A stretch of DNA of 64,000 nt from Tubulanus polymorphus (lineage: Eukaryota; Nemertea; Palaeonemertea; Tubulaniformes; Tubulanidae). Of the stretch, positions 34,994-45,990 are shown piece by piece. Each line of letters begins with the position of its first letter. Position 1 is the first letter of the stretch. Under the pieces are notes generated by a model. It saw nothing but the letters and a program-made list of their open reading frames with translations. It was not told the DNA's origin and made no database searches. A program made the position numbers and the translations under genes. The stretch is taken from assembly GCF_964204645.1 (NCBI RefSeq), contig NW_027437474.1, forward strand, positions 1-64,000, written 5' to 3'.

Positions 34994-35013
34994 TTATTTA
35001 GCAAAAAAAATTA

Positions 35014-35447
35014 CTAATTAGTAAACTTATAAGCAACAAATATAACAATAACTGTTCCACCTAAAATCCAAATTATTTCATATTTCTGTTGTTCTTTACT
35101 TGGGGTATAATAATCTGATAATTTAGGTTTGTATAGATGTAATTTTTCTTTATTGGTTACCGCGTTATATAAACTCATTGCATCATCAACTGATTGAAAA
35201 TCTCTATGTGAAATCTTCTGATCATATAATTCCTTGTTAATATAATCCATATAGTTTTGCCTCTTTTCTCTATATTCTTCCGCTGCTTTATTATATTTCT
35301 CTAACGCTAAGTTATGTCTTCTTTGTTCTCCTAATGAACTATTTTTATCAATATGTTTAAATAAATATCCACCACCAGTAAATGCCAAAGCGTTAACAAT
35401 TGCTGATCCTATAATAGTTATAATTGCAGAAGCAATTTCATGTTGAA
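35014..35447 (-). pseudogene. Polinton membrane protein, 5' end deleted
   Basis: Coherent sequence from about 'EIASAIITIIGSAIVNALAF' through 'EQRRHNLALEKYNKAAEEYR', 'FQSVDDAMSLYN' to a C-terminal span ('IIWILGGTVIVIFVAYKF'). The RRHNLALEK / DVD-AM pattern recurs in Polinton proteins as I remember them, where a short N-terminus precedes the first span. The frame does continue to 35487, but that upstream part is antisense to the plus-strand zinc-finger gene and has no start box. I infer that a deletion at about 35447 removed the start. Confidence 0.6.
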
Positions 35448-36153
35448 AAGTTAGAAAAACAATATAATGAATTAACAAGAAAAACATATTATTGTAAATA
35501 TTGTAAATTGATTATTACAACAAGTAAATCAAATCTACATAATAGAACAATAAAACATAAAGAAAACGTAAGAAAATACCAAGAGCTTAATGAAGATCTA
35601 TTACCAATAAATTATAAACGAAAATGTCCACAATGTAGTTATGCGACCTTAAGACAAGAAGGTACTGTGTTATTTTGTGTTGATTGTGGATGGCAAAAGA
35701 ATTTATGGGGTGAAGAAAAAACTAGAAATTTTCTCATAGATCCAAAAATAAATTATCTAGATGAAATTTTTAAAATATTTTCTATAGAAGATCATACACC
35801 AGAATATATGCAATGGCTTGAAAAAATGAAAATAATAAAAAATAAAAATGGTGAAATAACTAAAAAAGATATTATAAATACAATTATTCCGTCAACATTT
35901 AACACAAAAGAAAAGAAAATGTATTTATATTTATTATTTAACGATTATTATGAAAAACCTAAATTAACAGAAGAAGATATGGAAAATATAAAAAAAGATA
36001 TTCAAACAAATATTAATGTGTCATTTGGAAAATAGAATAACAGATTCAATAAATTATGAATTCTTTTTAAATAAGATTGTAAATTATTTAAACCTAGATA
36101 TTATAGAAGAAGCCAATAGTGATTTCGAGTTTGATGATATAGATCCATTTTAA
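35447..36153 (+). pseudogene. Zinc-finger/zinc-ribbon Polinton protein, 5' truncated and frameshifted
   Basis: Plus-strand frame without an ATG. N-terminal 'YYCKYCKLIITTSKSNLHNR' is a C2H2/U1-like finger related to the one at 45990-46527. Then 'KCPQCSYATLRQEGTVLFC' with 'VDCGW' forms a CX2C...CX2C zinc ribbon. The frame ends at 36035, but the adjacent frame continues ('NYEFFLNKIVNYLNLDIIEE') to TAA at 36151-36153, so a frame change near 36030 is likely. That stop overlaps the polymerase stop on the other strand, a compact virus-like convergence. Zinc-ribbon plus helical tail is reminiscent of viral late transcription factors (VLTF3-like), which is only a suggestion. Confidence 0.55.
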
Positions 36154-39100
36154 TAACCATAAGGTAATGTTTTTATACCATCATCTAAAATATGCCTTTT
36201 ATCATCAAATGGATTTAAACTAGTTTTTTCAACTTCATTAATGTACATCTCATGATCTTCTGATCTTAAACAATTCATTTTATGTTTCATAACAATTGAT
36301 TTATATAAACACTTTATATAATCTTGAAATTCTATATGTTTATCAACCACATGTTTTGTTATTCCTTTTAACTTTTTAGCTTCATGATCTTTTGTTCTAT
36401 AACTATACATTTTACTTCTTATCCCAACAAATTCAATCATTTCATCACCCCCTAATTCATCTTTAAATTTACCAGGAATCTTTTTATTATCATTGCTAAA
36501 TAGTTCATGATCTTTGGGATAATTGCTAAAATCAAAATAATGTTTTAATGTTTTTAAGTCTTTTGTTATATCATTTGTCTTGATTTTTAGTATGTAACTG
36601 TTGGTATTTTTTTGGATTAATGGGAACCCAGAATTGAATGTTCCATCATCTGTTGATAAATCATAAACATAGTCAGTTGGCTTATATATTTCAAATAAAT
36701 CTTTAACTTCTTCTGTTAATTCTTTTTCTACATGCCTTAAATTAAAACAATTTGGTTTAGATTTAATTAATTCTAGATTCATATTAAATCCTAATGAACT
36801 GCATAATATATTCAATTCTGATATAGCAACTTTTCCTTTTTGAGCTAAAGATATTGTTTTGAAACTTTTTGAACCATCTGCTGCATAGAATCCAATGAAG
36901 AACCATTTTCTTAAATTATTTTTTGCATTTAATACATAATCTGGAACTATCTTTTCTTTAGTTGAAGTATTACTTTTCACTATTGTATGAATATAGAATT
37001 CATCATTATATTTTGTAGCAAAATCTTTAGGATTATTTACAAATATTCTATAAACCGCGGATGATTTCATATGATCCATGATTCTAAATGTTTTATGTGA
37101 ATAAACTTCTTCGCAGAATTTCTTTATTCTTTCTAATAATTTCAGATCTTGATTGCATAAATACCAACGATATTGAGTGCGATTAACATATTTATACACA
37201 CCTGCTGAACCATCTCCCATGAAAAATCCTTTGATAAAATATTCTTTTTCTTCTAATGTTTCGGGTTCTATATTATAAATATTATCAATAATTTCATCAA
37301 ATGACATATGATTCATTCTTTGGAAAAATCTTTTATGTAATAATTCATCTCCAATTTTTATATCAGTTCGTTTTATTTCATCACCATTTCGTTTTATTAA
37401 ACTATGATCTGCTGTAACATCTACAAATCCTAATTTAGTTCTAACTCTATAGATTTTCTTATTTGTTTTATGTCTAATAATATTCTTTAATTTTTTCCAT
37501 CCATTTCTTGTCCAAACATCCATTAATCCATTTATTTGTATTAATTCTTTTTCACCATATGAAATATAACATTCATTTTGTTTTGGAATTATTTCTGAAA
37601 TTCTTCTTACCAATATTTTATTATTACATTTTAATAATATTGGGGTGTCAGCTGTTACAGAATCAAAATATAATATTTCAATATGCTTTTCCCCAAAAAG
37701 TGGTTGTAAAACATTATAATAAAAATCATACATTAATAATTTTGATACTTCTAAAACAGTCAGACCAATAAATATAGGTTTATTAAATTTCATTGATGTT
37801 CTTTTTAATTTAACTGCTGTTAAATAATCTTCAAATCTTTTATTTCCTAAATGTCTAGGGCTTGATTGTAAATGTCTTAATCTCTCAAAATTATTTACTA
37901 ATTCAATATCATTTCTATTTCTAATATTTTCACATGTTTTACCATAAAAACTATTATTCATCAATTTGAAGAAATCTTTTTCAAAATCTGTTTTTGATAT
38001 GGTTCTCTGTTGAGTATTGAAATCTATATATTTTTCTAACCACTTCGATTGATTAAATTCAATATATCTATGTACTTTCTTTAATTTCATTCCTTGTTTT
38101 AGATAAAATTTTAACATTCTATAATGAACAATATAATTGTATTTATTATTTTGAGTAAGTATTAATTTTTCTGTAAAAACATGATCTTTCGGTTTTATTT
38201 TCTTCTGGTATTCACTTAAATAACTATCATCTACAGTTAAATGTTCTGGGCAATAAGGTAAGTTTCTTGTTTTAAACTTTATATTTTCAGGATATTCTAA
38301 ATCAACTACAAAGAAATAACCAATTGGTGCTTCATCTTTTAAACTCGCAATTGCGCTTTCCCAATCAGTTTTATCACCATTTTCAACTTCTGTTAATATA
38401 AAATTTTTATATGGTTGAGGTTGCATCATTGCCCAACCATATAAATTATTGGCGTCAATATATAATAATTTATATTCATCATTTCCTTTAAAATATCTAT
38501 CTCCCATAACACCACTAATTCCACGTCTAATTGATTTTTCAAATGATAAAACCATATCTGGTTCTTTTAATAAATCTAATTCTACATTTGGATATTTTAA
38601 ACCACATTGCCAGGTTAAACCAGGACTAGAGTAGCAATAACAAGGATCAACATTAAAATGATTAAAATTAACTTCTCTAAATTTTTCAAATATCATAACA
38701 TCTGATTTTAAATATAAATCAACTAATTCACCATGATTTTTCATCTTAAAATGGTTCCAAATATTTAATGTTCTATTAAACACTTCGTCTTTCACATACT
38801 CCTCTTTTAATTGATCATAAAATTGATCTTTTAATAATTCTGTTACATTAAAATCATTGTGTGTTTTATAAAATGAATAAGGAATTGCGCCTTTATATCT
38901 CAATAATTTAAAATCTTGTTCATTTGGATAATAATATCGAGTTATAACAAAATCATTATCAACTAAACTTTTTGATAAATTATCTAATGAACTTGCTAGA
39001 AATCTATAAGAATCTAAAAATCTAATGCAACCAAATTGAAATGAAATATAATTTTCAGATGTTTTAGCTAATAGTTTAAAATCATATTTTCTTACATTTG

Positions 39101-40750
39101 CTTCATTCATAGCATTATATTCTTCTATTTCTTGATTAATTGCGCCCAATTTTCCCGATAATTGTTTTATAAATAGATGGGTATCATATCCTGATAAATT
39201 ATGAAATAATATTGGTACGAAATTTACTTTTTTAGCTTGTAAATTGCAATCTTCATGAGCAGCTCCACGATATTTTGAATTCAAATGATCATGATCTCTA
39301 ACTCTTTTATCAAATGAATAAAAACGTTTTTCACAATAACAACAATGAGTTGCATAATTAAAATCAATTTCATCTTCTTTTGTCATAACTATTCTTTTAT
39401 TTTTGTTTAATAATTTTGCAAAATCACTTTCTAATTCAATCATTTTATCACAAAAATCATTAACTACATTTTCACCTCTAAAAGAAATATATTGACTTTC
39501 ATATAATTCAGGATAATTTGATTTTATATAAATTCCATAAGCAGCAGCTCTTTGATGAACTTTTTTAATTGTATTTATAATTGGCGGGTCTTGTATTATG
39601 TCTTCATTTAATTCATTTCCTTTATCCATTGATTTTAATAATTGCTTTTTGTTATATATTTCTTTTCTATCTTGATCAGTTAATTCTTTATTCAACGATT
39701 CAAAATCCCCATAAATTACAAATGGAACAATATTCTTAAATTTATGATTAGTAAATTTTAATTCATAATCTTTTTCTGTTGGCATTATTAATTTACAAAA
39801 ATCTTTATTATCACATAATTCTTTATGTTTTAGTAACGCATTCTCAGTCATAAATTTAGATAAACATTTTCTACATAGATAAATTTTATTATGATGATCA
39901 CTTTCTGTTCTAAAGAATAAATCAATTTGTTTTAACCACATATAATGTTCATTTTCATCTTTTTTGTAATATAACAATCTATAGCATTTTCATCATCATA
40001 ATATTCTGTTAAATATAAAGCTTCCAATGTATAATCTTTAATATTTTCACCTTTTGTCTTTGGTAATTGCATTAATTCGAATACATTTATTTTTAAATTA
40101 TTAACTTTTTCTATTTTAGGAATCATTTTTATAGTTACTGGATATTGATCAATTTTATATAATGTTTCATATTTCCGATAATCTGTTATTCTACAAACAT
40201 TTTCCTGTGATGGATGTAAGCAACTAATAATTGACCATAGAAAACATTTATTATCTTCATTTTGAATATTTATTACTGCTTTTGTTATAAATGGTAATTT
40301 AATATAAGATGATGCTTTAATATCCTTTTCTGTTGTAAAGTTTGAATCATTTTTAAACATTTTATTGCTTTTTGATGTTTTATTTCTTTTTGTATTATAA
40401 ACATTTAAATCTAAATATATTATTTCATTCAATGTTAAGCCAGAACCCTCAAAATATCTTTCTTCAATATGACGTTTAAATTCATTTAATATTTTTTCTA
40501 ACTTCTCTTTTATTTGTGTTTTTGAAATTATTTCTTCAGAGAGTGTTTGAATATTATAATTCATCTTTTCTTCTGACTTTATAAAACTTACTTTCCCAGA
40601 GATACTAATTTTTGGATATTCAACATCTGTTATCAAATCTAGTATTTTTTCTATTATTTCATCAAATTTACTATAATTAGGGTTTTCTGTTATTTCACAG
40701 AAAACCGTATTGATATCCGCGTGATTATTATTATTATTATTTTCTTCCAC
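36150..40750 (-). CDS. polB: Protein-primed-type DNA polymerase B with intein, frameshifted
   Basis: N-terminal frame 39932-40750 and main frame 36150-39977 (1275 codons) overlap and differ by -1. In the main frame: two Cys-rich units, the second with 'RVRDHDHLNSKYRGAAH' (endonuclease VII-like zinc site); exonuclease motifs 'YGDFESL' (91-93), 'HNLSGYD' (about 265) and 'YLKSD' (426); polymerase motif A 'DANNLYG' (508-514); motif B 'KLMNNSFYG' (671-679). Motif C (YxDTDS) is split by an intein after YFD and resumes TNS, so the second catalytic Asp is Asn. No ATG at 40750; the 5' end adjoins inserted repeats. Normal role: replication of the element from protein-primed ends. The frame change plus D-to-N make this copy probably inactive. 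Confidence 0.88.
36606..37661 (-). other. Intein with LAGLIDADG homing endonuclease, in PolB motif C
   Basis: 352 residues within the polymerase frame (residues 773-1124). Block A 'SVTADTPILL' starts with Ser1. Block B 'VTADHSL' has the TxxH histidine. Two LAGLIDADG dodecapeptides follow: 'YFIKGFFMGDGS' (block C, about 913-924) and 'WFFIGFYAADGS' (block E, about 1025-1036). Block F is 'YVYDLSTDDGTFNSG'. It ends 'PLIQKN' before Thr+1. Block G normally ends His-Asn; here it is Lys-Asn. The frame is fully open. The insertion point, after YFD of the YxDTDS motif, is a known hotspot in viral and archaeal B polymerases. The closest resemblance I can name is to inteins of large DNA viruses ('GVYKY...YRWYLCNQDLKLL' region). 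Confidence 0.9.
39959..39965 (-). promoter_or_regulatory. Possible -1 frameshift site A AAA AAG
   Basis: In the zero frame the N-terminal polymerase ORF reads A-AAA-AAG (codons 262-264) inside the overlap with the main frame. A -1 slip here leads into the main polymerase frame. The heptamer is a canonical slippery sequence. An ordinary indel in the preceding 20 bases explains the same arrangement, and I did not identify a stimulatory structure. Confidence 0.35.
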
Positions 40751-40876
40751 ACTATTTTTACCAAAAGAACATAGGCTTTGTTACCTTACCGCTGTTTCAT
40801 ATACAATCCATATAATATCGTTCAGCTCACTGAGATCTACAAATAGCCCGCGTGTTTTTTCACGAATCATCGTTAC

Positions 40877-41560
40877 AAAAGCGCTGTCGGGCCGTAAACA
40901 TCGAAAATTTAGCCCCATTCAATGGGGCGACATGTTTTTCGAGTCATCCCGAAATCAACCCGCAGGCCGACTGTCACTTCGATTATCAATTCAAGTATAA
41001 ATGAACTAATTTATTGCCGCAGACTTCACATTCAGTCGCGGTCTTCAAACAGTGATTTTAACAATAGCCCATTTTCCTCATCAGATCATATTACCGATAC
41101 ACTGGAAATTTACTACTTTAGATGTTAAAAGCACTGTCGAGCCGTAAACATCGACGAATCGACGTGTGTTACTACATCGTCGTTCCGGGGATCAGCTGCG
41201 AGTTTCTCCTCATCATGAGAATCAAATCGAGTACAAATTAATTTATTACTACCAGTGATTTGGCTGCGGGTTTCAAGGAGTTAGTTTAACAATATCTATT
41301 TTTCTTTACCGAATTAACCGTGTATTTACTAAGATAAATCTTTAGTGTACCGGGGAATCGTAGGCCTAAACTAAACACGCCGAAGAGATATAGCGGAGAA
41401 AAGCTGTTATGTCGACGAGGTATCAAAATAGAAGAATATATTACTTTATTCGGCCGCGGGCTTCAACCTCTATATCAATACCATCAATACTCTATATTTC
41501 CTACAGTACATACCGATCATTGTCAAATGCACAATGTATTTACTAAATACAATTATATAA
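40877..41560 (+). repeat. Tandem satellite, about 250-bp unit
   Basis: 'aaaagcgctgtcgggccgta' at 40877 recurs as 'aaaagcactgtcgagccgta' at 41127. Internal words ('atcaattcaagtataaat', 'gcggtcttcaaacagtgatt') recur at similar spacing, and a third degraded unit runs to about 41560. Begins the DNA that interrupts the Polinton upstream of the polymerase. Confidence 0.65.
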
Positions 41561-41599
41561 CACAATCCTGTCCGTATGCTGGACTCACACTTGACATTC

Positions 41600-41945
41600 G
41601 GAGTAAGCGTTCGCTGTGGGGGAAAGGGATCGTTCGCTGTGTCGCTTGAAGTGTTTATCGAGTTTGACGTGGCTTTAGGCCTACCGGTACTGAGCTTTAC
41701 TGTCTCAAACAAACACAGTATAATTGTTGCGTTTATTAACTTACTCATTGGATTGAACTTTAAACAAAATTTACGATATTTAGGTGGGTTGTTATTCAAT
41801 AGGCCTACGACCAATCTGTCCGGATGTTAGGCCTACATAGGCTAGTAGCCTCTACTAGGTTAAGCGTTCGCTGTGGGGGAAAGGAGATCGTTCGCTGTGT
41901 CGCTTGAAGTGTTTATCGAGTTTTACGCGACCTTAAGGCTTTAGT
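41600..41945 (+). repeat. Duplicated 75-bp block, 260-bp spacing
   Basis: 'gttcgctgtgggggaaaggg' with 'cgctgtgtcgcttgaagtgt' occurs at about 41608 and again at about 41866. The spacing is close to the 250-bp satellite next door, so both may belong to one higher-order array. Confidence 0.7.
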
Positions 41946-42044
41946 ATGGTGGCTGATAAGGGCCATGCGTTAAAAAAAACACGTATATGCAAATGAGGGC
42001 GACATTATGACAAAACGACAAAACTAAAATAACGCGACAAAACA

Positions 42045-44178
42045 ATAATTTTGGTTTTGTCGCCCGGGACAATTCATTATTTTGGTTTTATCGCCCGCGA
42101 CAATTCATTATTTTGGTTTTATCGCCCGCGACAGTTCATTATTTTGGTTTTGTCGCACGCGACAATTCATTATTTTGGTTTTATCGCCTGCGACAATTTT
42201 TTTTTGTCGCGGTTTTATCGCCTGCGACATTCAATATTTTGGTTTTATCACAAGCGACAATTCATTATTTTGGTTTTATCGCCTGCGACAATTCATTATT
42301 TTGGTTTTATCGCCTGCGACAATTCAATATTTTGGTTTTATCACCAGCGACAATTCATTATTTTGGTTTTATCGCCCGCGACAATTCATTATTTTGGTTT
42401 TATCTCCCGCGACAATTTTTTTTTGTTGCGGTTTTATCGCCTGCGACAATTCAATATTTTGGTTTTGTCGCCCGCGACAATTCAGTATTTTGGTTTTATC
42501 GCCCGCGACAATTCATTATTTTGGTTTTATCGCCCGCGACAATTTTTTTTTTGTCGCCGTTTTATCGCCTGCGACACTTTAATATTTCGGTTTTATCGCC
42601 TGCGACACTTCAATATTTTGGTTTTATCGCCTGCGACAATTCAATATTTTGGTTTTATCACCAGCGACAATTCATTATTTTGGTTTTATCGCCCGCAACA
42701 ATTCATTATTTTTGTTTTATCGCCGGCGACAATTCATTATTTTGGTTTTATCGCCCGCGACAATTTTTTTTTTGTCGCGGTTTTATCGCCTACGACAATT
42801 CAATATTTTGGTTTTATCACCAGCGACAATTCATTATTTTGGTTCTATCGCCCGCGAAAATTCATTATTTTGGTTTTATCGCCCGCGACAATTCATTATT
42901 TTGGTTTTATCTCCCGCGACAATTTTTTGTTGTTGCGGTTTTATCGCCTGCGACAATTCAATATTTTGGTTTTGTCGCCCGCGACAATTCAGTATTTTGG
43001 TTTTATCGCCCGCGACAATTCATTATTTTGGTTTTATCGCCCGCGACAATTTTTTTTTTGTCGCCGTTTTATCGCCTGCGACACTTTAATATTTCGGTTT
43101 TATCGCCCGCGACACTTCGATATTTTGGTTTTATCGCCTGCGACAATTCAATATTTTGGTTTTATCACCAGCGACAATTCATTATTTTGGTTTTATCGCC
43201 CGCGACAATTCATTATTTTTGTTTTATCGCCGGCGACAATTCATTATTTTGGTTTTATCGCCCGCGACAATTTTTTTTTTGTCGCGGTTTTATCGCCTAC
43301 GACAATTCAATATTTTGGTTTTATCGCCCGCGACAATTCATTATTTTTGTTTTGTCGCACGTGACAATTCATTATTTTGGTTTTATCGCCCGCGACAATT
43401 TTTTTTTTGTCGCGGTTTTATCGCCTGCGACATTTCAATATTTTGGTTTAATCGCCTGCGACAATTCAATATTTTGGTTTTATCACCAGCGACAATTCAA
43501 TATTTTGGTTTTATCGCCCGCGACAATTCATTATTTTGGTTTTATCGCCCGCGACAATTCATTATTTTTTTTTTGTCGCACGTGACAATTCATTATTTTG
43601 GTTTAATCGCCCGCGACAATTTTTTTTTTGTCGCGGTTTTATCGCCTGCGACACTTCAATATTTTGGTTTAATCGCCTGCGACAATTCAATATTTTGGTT
43701 TTATCACCAGCGACAATTCATTATTTTGGTTTTATCGCCCGCGACAATTCATTATTTTGGTTTTATCGCCCGCGACAATTCATTATTTTGGTTTTATCGC
43801 CCGCGACAATTCATTAGTTTCGTTTTGTCGCCCGCGACAATTCAATTTTTTGGTTTTGTCCCACGCGACAATTCAATATTTTGGCTTTATCGCCTGCGAC
43901 AATTCAATATTTTTGTTTTATCGCCAGTGACAATTCATTATTTTGGTTTTATCGCCCACGACAATTCATTAGTTTGGTTTTGTCGCCCGCGACAATTCAA
44001 GATTTTGGTTTTGTCGCCGGCGACAATTCAAGATTTTAGTTTTATCGCCCGCGACAATTCATTTTTTGGTTTTGTCGCCCGTGACAATTCAATATTTTGG
44101 TTTTATCGCCAGCGACAAATGATTATTTTGGTTTTATCGCCCGCGACAATTAATTTTTTTGGTTTTGTCGCCCACTTT
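42045..44178 (+). repeat. 31-bp minisatellite, about 69 units, with higher-order structure
   Basis: Core unit: gcgacaattcattattttgg then ttttatcgccc (31 bp). Variants (cattatt/caatatt; cccgc/cctgc/accagc) and a T-rich variant unit recur in a fixed pattern. The T-rich units at about 42413, 42540 and 42763 reappear at about 42920, 43050 and 43268, a higher-order period of roughly 505-510 bp. Because 31 is not a multiple of three and the unit lacks stops, all three forward frames are open for hundreds of codons. These long ORFs are by-products of the repeat, not evidence for a protein. Confidence 0.92.
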
Positions 44179-44264
44179 ATTAGCTTTTGAATAATTAGGC
44201 CAATTAATAACGTAATAAAGACTTATTCTTTCGCCTATTTTGAAGTCGAATAATCTGATATAGT

Positions 44265-44680
44265 ACGGAAGCGATAAAGGGCCTCGAGTTGTCGCGTTCA
44301 AACTCGACAAGTCGCCATATTTATGTCGATATATCGCGATATATCGCGTCAAGTCCACATGAATATGTCTACATATCGTGACGTTTTCACAACAAATTTC
44401 GCTTTTTGGCTCATTTTCCACGGGACAAGCCGTCATTTGAAGACATGTCTAAATGTAAGATGAGGACGCTAGTAATATGACGACTGAGTTTCAAGTCGTC
44501 ATGATTATGTCGACTTGTCGCGAGGAAAATGGTCGAGAAAACGAAATATGTCGTCAAAACGTCACGATATATCGACATATTCATGTCGACTTGACGCGAT
44601 ATATCGCGGTATGTTGACATAAATATGGCGACTTGTCGAGTTGGAACGCGACATCTCGAGGCCCCTTATCGCTTCTGTAC
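44265..44680. mobile_element. 416-bp fold-back MITE with long terminal inverted repeats
   Basis: Arms of about 125 bp (44265-44390 and 44555-44680) start acggaagcgataaagggcct on the left and end aggccccttatcgcttctgt on the right. Flanked by ATATAGT at 44258-44264 and 44681-44687, a 7-bp (perhaps 8-bp) target duplication. Contains palindromic 'gatatatcgcgatatatcgc'. Non-coding. Confidence 0.8.
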
Positions 44681-44777
44681 ATATAGTGTCGAATATTAAG
44701 GTCATTTTGGCAGATTCTTTTTTTTTTAAAGTGATATTAAAGCGATCATTCAAGTGATCCTACTTAATGAAAGATCT

Positions 44778-44945
44778 ACGGAAGCGATAAAGGGCCTCGA
44801 GTTGTCGCGTTCCAACTCGACAAGTCGCCATATTTATGTCGATATATCGCGATATATCGCATCAAGTCAACATAAATATGTTGACACATCGTGACGTTTT
44901 GACGAATTTAAACTCAGTCGTCATATCACTGGCGTCCTCATCTTT
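44778..44945. mobile_element. Second, truncated copy of the same MITE
   Basis: Starts acggaagcgataaagggcct and follows the left arm of 44265-44680 for about 125 bp. It then jumps to an internal piece ('ctcagtcgtcatatcactgg') in inverted orientation. The right arm is missing. Confidence 0.75.
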
Positions 44946-45154
44946 CAGCAACGCCAGTCACATGGAGTCGTACGTGTTCTACTTTCTGCGACGCGACACG
45001 ACTGTCACAACCAACCAACGCGCTCTTGCGACTGGCAGAAACTAGTCGCACACAATCGTATTGCAACCGACTTGCACTGAAACTTGCGATGCAACGCGAG
45101 GATCGCATCGTGTCACAAGACCAACCTACATCCGGCTTTAAGTTACTTCGGAGC

Positions 45155-45670
45155 ACCAGAAATATCTTTTTTTTCGTTCAAAAGACCTTTCGCTTGAAAA
45201 TTCTTTCGTCGGAACAAAATTTATTTCGTTCGAACCAATAATATTCTATACGATTGAACCAATTTGAGAAAATCGTAAGAACAAAGTTGAAAAAACTTTT
45301 TTTTGTCCAAACGAAAGGTTTTTCGTTCGAACTATCGTTCAATTGAACAGAATCTTTTTTAATTTGAACAGAATTTTCTTGTCAGAACATTAAGTTTTTC
45401 GTTCGAACAAGTATATTGAAAAAAGTTCAATCGAACAGAATTGTTTTCATTCAAACATTCGTTCGAAAAAATTGTTTTCGCTCGACCAAATTTTTTTGCC
45501 GGGAAAATTTCATTTCAACAATAACAGCTTTTTATTCGAACACATTTTTTGTCAGAATGAAGAAAATTTTTGGTTCAAGCAAAAAGCGTATTGTTCGATC
45601 AAACAGAATTATTTTCATTCGAACAAGATTTTCTTGTTGGAACATTAAGTTTTTTGGTCGAACAGCGTGT
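45155..45670. repeat. Degenerate 'ttcgttcgaac' repeats
   Basis: Over a dozen imperfect copies of 'cgttcgaac', 'attgaacagaa' and 'tcgaacaaaatt' spaced irregularly and often palindromic (ttcgaa core). No coding signal. Confidence 0.6.
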
Positions 45671-45689
45671 TAAGGTCGATTTGGAAATT

Positions 45690-45990
45690 TACTCGGTCTG
45701 GTATATGTTGGATTACTGTGTATGTCATTTGTCAGGACATTAAACAGAAGACAACTTAGGATACTACCTTGCGTGACTCCACTAGTTTGACCGACTTATT
45801 CCAAGATGAAGCGTTCCGTTGATTTCGGCTACAAGTTTTCGTTCAGAGATAACTGCTGAGCCATTTGGGCGACCTATAATTGATACTGTTTCCTAATAGC
45901 CTGTTTAGTAATGGCTGATGTTGTGCCTTATCAAATGCTTCGTCGAAATCCACCGTTGAACAGGATTCTAAGACTGTGCAGAAAACCCGT
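45690..45990 (-). pseudogene. Non-LTR reverse transcriptase remnant
   Basis: Minus-strand translation shows 'VDFDEAFDKAQHQPLLNRLL' (palm motif around the first catalytic Asp: DFxKAFD..H..LL), then 'SPKWLSSYL' followed by a stop, then in a shifted frame 'SGVTQGSILSCLLFNV', the conserved (G)VPQGS-x-L-x-PLLF block. Several stops and frame changes. The fragment truncates the zinc-finger gene that ends here, and its sequence supplies the spurious C-terminus of that frame. Confidence 0.75.

Noticed and set aside
42051-44190. Three very long plus-strand ORFs (up to 490 codons) rich in Phe/Tyr/Arg
   Set aside because: All three forward frames are open only because the 31-bp minisatellite unit contains no stop; the three frames give the same repeated peptide.
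45931-45990. C-terminal 20 residues of the zinc-finger frame
   Set aside because: They are translated from the reverse-transcriptase remnant in another frame, not part of the native gene.
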